47,500 nucleotides of DNA from Chrysomallon squamiferum (taxonomy: Eukaryota > Mollusca > Gastropoda > Neomphalida > Peltospiridae). Of the stretch, positions 41,680-47,500 are shown one piece after another. A program made the translations under genes and the position numbers. The notes under the pieces were generated by a model. That model did not search any database and had not been told where the DNA came from. It saw only the letters and a program-made list of their open reading frames with translations. The stretch spans positions 468,408-515,907 of the forward strand of contig CM022677.1 in assembly GCA_012295275.1 (NCBI GenBank), written 5' to 3'. Every line of letters starts with the position of its first letter. The stretch's first letter is position 1.

Positions 41680-43874
41680 TTTCACTGTTTGTCTGTATGT
41701 GTGTAAAAATTACATAGATTTGTAAACATTAGTTTATTGGTTATGTAAAATGCCCTCGTCGCAGATTTGAGCTTCCTGCTTTTTTTTTTTTCTTGAGACT
41801 TTATCAATATTTTGTAACAACTTTTGGACACCAAATGGATTATCGAAACGAGTTAAATGGAACAAACAAAAAACAACAAAGATAATAAATAATAATAAGG
41901 AACAAATTGAAAAAACAAAAAATCTGGAATGACATCATTTTACAGGAAGATATTATTAAAATTTAATTTCTTGAACAGAGAAAGTAGATGGTTATTAATA
42001 ATAAAAATTATTTATGTGCTGGGTTGTCTGTGTAGAATGTCATCAAATCCTGCGTAGTTTAAAAAAAGAAAGAAAACAATTGTCAAAATTAAACGAAACA
42101 GTATCTGGGTGTTTTTCCCACTCTGTTTGCAGTCTTATTAGTAACTGTATATACTAACAGTTAGTTATTTACTACCAAATTTCTGTCATAATGTTGATAT
42201 AGTGTCACGGAATTCAGATTGCGTAACTTTAATTGTTACTTCAAATCACATCCGCTCTTTTATTTTAAGCTATGGAATTGAAATTGCTTAACTTTAATTA
42301 TTACTACAATCACATCGCTCTTTTTATTGTTTCCGCAAATTTTTCAACTCCATGGCGTTGTTATTAAAAAAGGCTGGCTTTTAGTAATTAAGGAGAGAAG
42401 TAAGCGAAGGAAACGGTGAAGACGAGAATTCAGTCAGGCGGGGAAACCAAATGTTTTCGAATGACATTTTCTTTACGGACGAGTATGGTAAGCAATTGTC
42501 TATTCTTATTTTGATAGGGTGTAATGTGCAATTAACCTGTGTCAATAACATTTATTGTACCTAAAAATTTAAGGTTTTAATCTGTCCTCCGTGCAGATTC
42601 TTATTTTGTCTTGGTTCCCTTTATAACCTTACTCGTATCATTAATCAAAATGATTTAAACGTATGTTTTATAATGTATTATTATCAAGTCACCTGTATAT
42701 CATAATTAAATAATTAATGTAAACCTTAACTTGTATAGTGGATAGGTAGACTTACTGATTTATATAGTTTGCTGTCATTTTAGCGTTTATATTCCTTGTT
42801 AGGTGGCCATTAAAGCACCTTGTTACCGTACACTGAGCCTTAATAAAACATCCAAGGTGTTTAAAGGTGTGAGCCCCGTGACAGTCGTCTCTTTATAACA
42901 CTCCACAGTGAACCATCATAACACATTTTCTGAACAGCAGTATTTAAACATACTCTAATTAATACGCATTGTAAAATTACCCGATTTATACCATCAGCCA
43001 GTTTCATTCATCTGCAGTCATAAAGCAAACCAGTTTTCATTTTGTGTCGTATTTCATCAGTAAAGTTTGTATTTTCTATGCAGCTATATTTAAAAAAAAA
43101 CTAAAATAAAAATAACTTTCACTGCTATTCAGCTTGGTACGGTGTGAGAACCTCATTAGTGCCTCTTTGGCAGACTTGTTTTTAATTGTAATTTTGTTTT
43201 CTTTGAAGTGAATTATAGAATATTCACTAAATCTTTATTTTTATATGCCCCTTAAAGCAGAATGTCTGCTACATTTTATCTTAAATATCTTATTATATTA
43301 CGATAATATTTATTTAGTTATCTTGTATAATCATGTTTATAATTTATATTTTTACAGTCCTTAACTCTTTACGTAATTAATGACAGAAAATAGGGTTAAA
43401 TACACAAAAACTAAATAGCAGAGCCTAAATCTATTACTGTTGAATTTTTCATAGTGTTATTCTGTGGTACTTACATTTATAAAAACAAAGATAACGTATT
43501 TTAATAATTAAAAGATTATTTAGAAAGATCAAGTAACCAACTGGGCTGAATTAGTTTTGTATTATTTGTCAACGCTATTTGCTTTGATAACGTATCGTCG
43601 AATCGTACGATTTAACTATGTAACTATATATTACCCTTGAGGGTTAATTTGTGTAAACAGCATATATATATATATATATATAATATATATTATATAAAAC
43701 AATTATCCATACTGAATTCGTGTTTGTGGTATTGTTCTCTTGTGGATACAGAATAGTCATTTAATAGTTAAGCTGTCTGAGATAATTAACACCATGTCAC
43801 GTGATGCTATTATAGTCTGCTGCCCTTTCAGGTACTAATACCACTCAGACTAGTCACATGACATATGCACTACC
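41680..43874 (+). other. Copy 4 intron 2 remnant
   Basis: It is array intron sequence like 16,396-17,980, with a deletion near 43,426 that removes the E1/E2 target region, and a (TA)n tract at 43,662-43,692. A donor-like ACGGACGAGTATG|GTAAGC lies near 42,476-42,492. Array similarity ends at GACATATGCACTACC. Confidence 0.8.
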
Positions 43875-46560
43875 TTCTGATTTCGAGTGAAAATTCCACA
43901 GCAAAAGAACGTATACATATCAGCTATGTCTCTGCAGGAACTCAATTTTAGAAGTAGTTTCACTTGTTAAACAATGGCAGCAATTTGCATGTAATTAGAC
44001 CACAGTGTGAGAAGAAATGATCACACTTCTTTGAAGGATTAATAAACAATGATCCCATGTCTTGTAATAATATCTGCAGCTAGATGAATGAGACTATTTT
44101 CATTGTGTTGTGATACTTAAGTAAATTCACTCATTTACATTTAGTGTGAAAAGTAGCTAGATGAATGAGACTATTTTCATTCTGTCTGCATAAATACGTG
44201 AGCACATTTTGTGTTGTTTATTGCAGTCATAATGGTCAGAGTGATCTAAAAGATGACAATGCATTTTAAAGTGAAATTAATAGAAGAGATTTCATCAGAT
44301 CCATTGTGCAAACAAAAAGATAAGTCATTTAATACAGAAAAACAGAGACTAGCTGTCATTCTATAACATAATGTCTATCAGCAGACAGTGTGCAAAACCA
44401 AGATTTTGCAGAGAGAAAATGAATAAATACTAGCAAGTTAACAAAACCTGAACTGATGGTTGCATCAATGTTTTCAGCAGGAAACAAACAACATATCATC
44501 CATTTGCAATCTGATTTTAGTTTTTTTATATACAACATGAGAAAAATAGAAAAGTTTTTTGTTAAAGCTTTGTTAGGAGAGTACTGTGTTTATGTCTTGT
44601 GTTACAAGTTATCTTACACTTTGATGTAATTTAACACATTTTATTTGTAAACAGTGAATCAAACTGATCTTCCTTTTGTGGCACTAAATTTAAAACAGTA
44701 TTTATGTTAATGTTACAAAGCCACATTTACTAATAAACTTTGTCTTTCTTGTTTCTAGAAAATTCAGTGAATACACTTTAACTGATTTTAAAATCCTGGT
44801 ATTTTTCAGACTGAACTAATAAAAAATTACTGATAACACTGCTTACATTTACTCTTTTGTAAATAAACAAAGCTAAGCAAGGCTTTAGCATTCAAGAACT
44901 GTTAATAAAAACTATAAATGAAAATATTTTTAAAAATGACCTCTTATCATTAAATCAAATGAGAAATACAAAGTTTAATAATTTTTAACATCTGTGATTA
45001 GTGATTACTATTCATTTTTATTTCAAATCTTTTTTCTTTGTGCTCCAGAATAAAACTTTAAAAAGAAATTTAAGTCAATATTAAGTTTTAAACAAACATT
45101 TGTTAATGAAAACCAACAGTTATCTGCATTTCAGAACTTGAACAAATAATAAAAAATGTATTTAGTGACTTGCTGTGAAAACAAACTTTGTCTGTCATCT
45201 ACAAAGTCTTTCCACAAAGTGATTTTACAGATTATAATAATACTACATTATTAGTATTTTAATACTACTACTACTACTGCTACTACTACTATTACTACTA
45301 CTACTAATAATAATTATAATAATAATGAGAACAGGCACTTGCATAATTCTAATATTAATCATGATATAATAGTAGTACTTTCTGTTTACAGTATAAGTAA
45401 GAATAAAATAATAACAAGAAAGTGTAGTTAAACTTTTAAAATAATAAGAACAACAAGAAATTGAAAAAATAAAATTTTAAATTATCAAAAATGATTTTAA
45501 ATATTTTAACAAAATATTGAAAGAATGAAAAATAAATATTTAAACATCAAAAAGCCAATAATTAGAAGAATGACTTAAACATTAAAGAACCTATGATCAG
45601 TCTTTAAAAGACTGAGTCCACAACAGAAATTCATGTCAATAAAACTGAGACACTATCAAAATAAATCTATCATATATCTTAGTAATAACTATTATACAGT
45701 ACTTACTAATTATGATGAACACAGCTTCACTCAATTTTTATTTTCATCACATATTTTGTAATTATTGTAAAAATATTTCAAAATTAAAACAAAACATAAC
45801 TGATCAGATGAAGAAAATGCTCTAATTAAATCATTCATCTCAAGCTTTCCAACTGAAGACAACTCTTACACACAAGACTCTTAGAAGAAAACATCAGGTG
45901 ACACCTAAAGAATGAGACAACATGTTTGGGAAATGCATATCGGTGTTTTCTCGTGTTTTAATCACTTGTGCATTTACTGTAACAACAATGTTTTGTTTGT
46001 AACTATTCTGTTATGAAGCTTCAGTGACTAACATTTAAACTTGAGCTGTTTATCTATCAGATGTTGTCTACAAGTGGCGAGTTGTTATAAGAATTCAGCC
46101 AAGTGGGCGGAGCTACCGATTGCAGCGTCATCTAAAAATAGACGCAGGCAAGAATGTATAGAGGTGCTGTTTGATTTAGTATTATTAGTTGTGGGATTGC
46201 TAAGAAAAGGAGAGTTTTGAATTAATACGCTTCAGTATTAGTGGTTTAGTAAATCGTTGATGGTTAGCAGAATAACATATTATTATGTTAATGTTATTTA
46301 TAGGTATTTGAAAAGCCCGAATGTCACCGATCAAATCTAATATTTTGATTGGACAGTTATTTTTGTACAGGGTCTTCCCCATTTGCACTGGAAATGATGT
46401 AATGTTGTGATCTATCGATCCATGTATCGAGCGTCGAATTACTCTGTTTAAAAATTAAAGATTATTTCCTAAGTGAACAATAAAATAAAATAATTATAAC
46501 ATACTTTAAAGTAAAATTTTAATAAGTGGTCTTAATATTTAAACAATAAAGTGAACATTA
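43875..46560. other. Unique AT-rich flank of the array
   Basis: No similarity to the array was seen. AGCTAGATGAATGAGACTAT occurs twice (about 44,079 and 44,154). A triplet ACT tract lies at 45,266-45,306. A less AT-rich patch with GTGGGCGGAGC is at 46,103-46,113. No ORF over about 60 codons looks real. It may be intergenic DNA or an intron of another gene. Confidence 0.6.
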
Positions 46561-46574
46561 TAAAGAAAACCATA

Positions 46575-46620
<46 letters not shown>

Positions 46621-46644
46621 ATAAGAAGAAGAAGAAGAAGAAGA
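46575..46644 (+). repeat. (ACT)n followed by (AAG)n microsatellite
   Basis: About 15 ACT units followed directly by about seven AAG units. Confidence 0.95.
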
Positions 46645-46695
46645 AAGAATAATAATAATAATATATATCAATAAATAAAATTAGCAACGTTTGTT

Positions 46696-46748
46696 TAATA
46701 TCCGTCATTATAATTATATGTTTAAAATCCGTCATTATAATTATATGT
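46696..46748 (+). repeat. Short tandem duplication
   Basis: ATCCGTCATTATAATTATAT occurs twice in direct succession with a spacing of about 29 bases. Confidence 0.85.
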
Positions 46749-46755
46749 AAACAAA

Positions 46756-46758
<3 letters not shown>

Positions 46759-46815
<57 letters not shown>
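46759..46815 (+). repeat. (CA)n microsatellite
   Basis: About 28 CA units. Confidence 0.97.
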
Positions 46816-46817
<2 letters not shown>

Positions 46818-47500
46818 TACAAACAAAAAAACAAAAACACCGACAAACTTACGCTTCATTTCAATAACCATTTTACCACAGTTAAAACAAAGTTTTATAT
46901 ATTTTTAAGATCTCAACAAACAAAGAAAAAGTCATGTCAAGTAAATTTCTAACAGAATCACAGTGTTATCTTTGTACACAATCTTCTTAATTTTTACATA
47001 AATACTACATTTAGCGGACAGTTTATCTTTGTACACAGTCAACTTAGATTTTATATAAATACTAGATTTAGCGGACATTTTATCTTTATTTATAAAATTG
47101 GTTGTTTTAATTTCAGTTTTTTTATTTTGTTTTTTTTTTTTTTTTCAAAGAAACAATATTTTTCTCAAATGTTTTAAGAATTTTTGTCACATAAAGACAA
47201 TATTAGAAGAAATAATTGTTTTCACCTGAAACTTGACTTGAACCAATATAAACATTTTGCTTCACGGGCTACTCTTTCCAGTTAGCAGCAAAGAATCATT
47301 GATATGAACCATCCCACAGACAGGAGAGTACGTAACATGGTCATTATTATACCAGCTGTGAAGACTACCAAGTCCAGCTCACTTGTAAATAGAAAATTAA
47401 TTCATTGAATATATAAGTCCACAACAGATAACTCTTGTGCACTTCATAATAAGCTGTACAGGAGTTATCTCCCTTCCATTAACTCATTCATACATTCCAT
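46816..47500. other. AT-rich flank, no gene seen
   Basis: It contains a diverged two-unit repeat at about 46,970-47,085 (shared words TCTTTGTACACA and ATTTAGCGGACA) and a poly-T tract near 47,130. No coding region was recognised. Confidence 0.6.

Noticed and set aside
46532-46846. 104-residue minus-strand ORF with poly-Val and Cys-Val runs
   Set aside because: It is the translation of the ACT and CA microsatellites.

Overview
The window looks like metazoan nuclear DNA. It is AT-rich, has four-exon genes with GT-AG introns, many microsatellites, and degenerate non-LTR retrotransposons of the RNase H-bearing I/Jockey-like group. A lophotrochozoan, possibly a mollusc, is my best guess, but the sequence alone does not prove it. 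Nothing bacterial (operons, Shine-Dalgarno sites) and no CRISPR array was seen.

The backbone, bases 1 to about 43,874, is a tandem array of one four-exon gene on the + strand. The predicted protein of the best copy (copy 2, 308 residues) resembles LigB-family class III extradiol dioxygenases and MEMO-like proteins. It has a PHGG motif at His28, STPHG at His77, WGEVIPLH in exon B, SADLAHTH at His218 and a C-terminal helix-rich exon. The N-terminus is hydrophobic and there are several N-glycosylation sequons and a Cys cluster, so the family may be secreted.

Fates of the copies. Copy 1 (631-10,073) is a pseudogene: a 168-bp deletion removes the end of exon A with its donor, and exon C has a TAA. 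Copy 2 (11,052-14,767) is compact and intact. Copy 3 (15,399-38,075) has open exons A, B, C and D, but its second intron is about 21 kb and holds two retrotransposons, a second open exon B (B'), a broken exon C and foreign DNA. Copy 4 (39,082-40,802) is broken: a local duplication gives two exon Bs, each with a different nonsense codon, a small DNA transposon sits at the second exon B donor, and exons C and D are absent. The array ends near 43,874.

Mobile DNA. Elements E1 (2,197-8,605) and E2 (17,992-26,096) are the same non-LTR retrotransposon at the same intron position in copies 1 and 3. E2 still has an 11-bp target-site duplication, and copy 2 keeps the empty site. E1 and E2 share a frameshift, so they probably descend from one insertion by duplication of the host array. 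Each later grew its own minisatellite: 34 bp in E1; 79 bp and 33 bp in E2. E3 (27,272 to about 31,100) is a second, more degraded family. A non-autonomous TA-flanked element (40,806-41,677) lies in copy 4.

Non-array DNA lies at about 31,100-34,045 and 35,437-36,945. It holds a roughly 200-bp satellite and one unidentified ORF. The last 3.6 kb is AT-rich unique sequence with microsatellites and no gene I can support.
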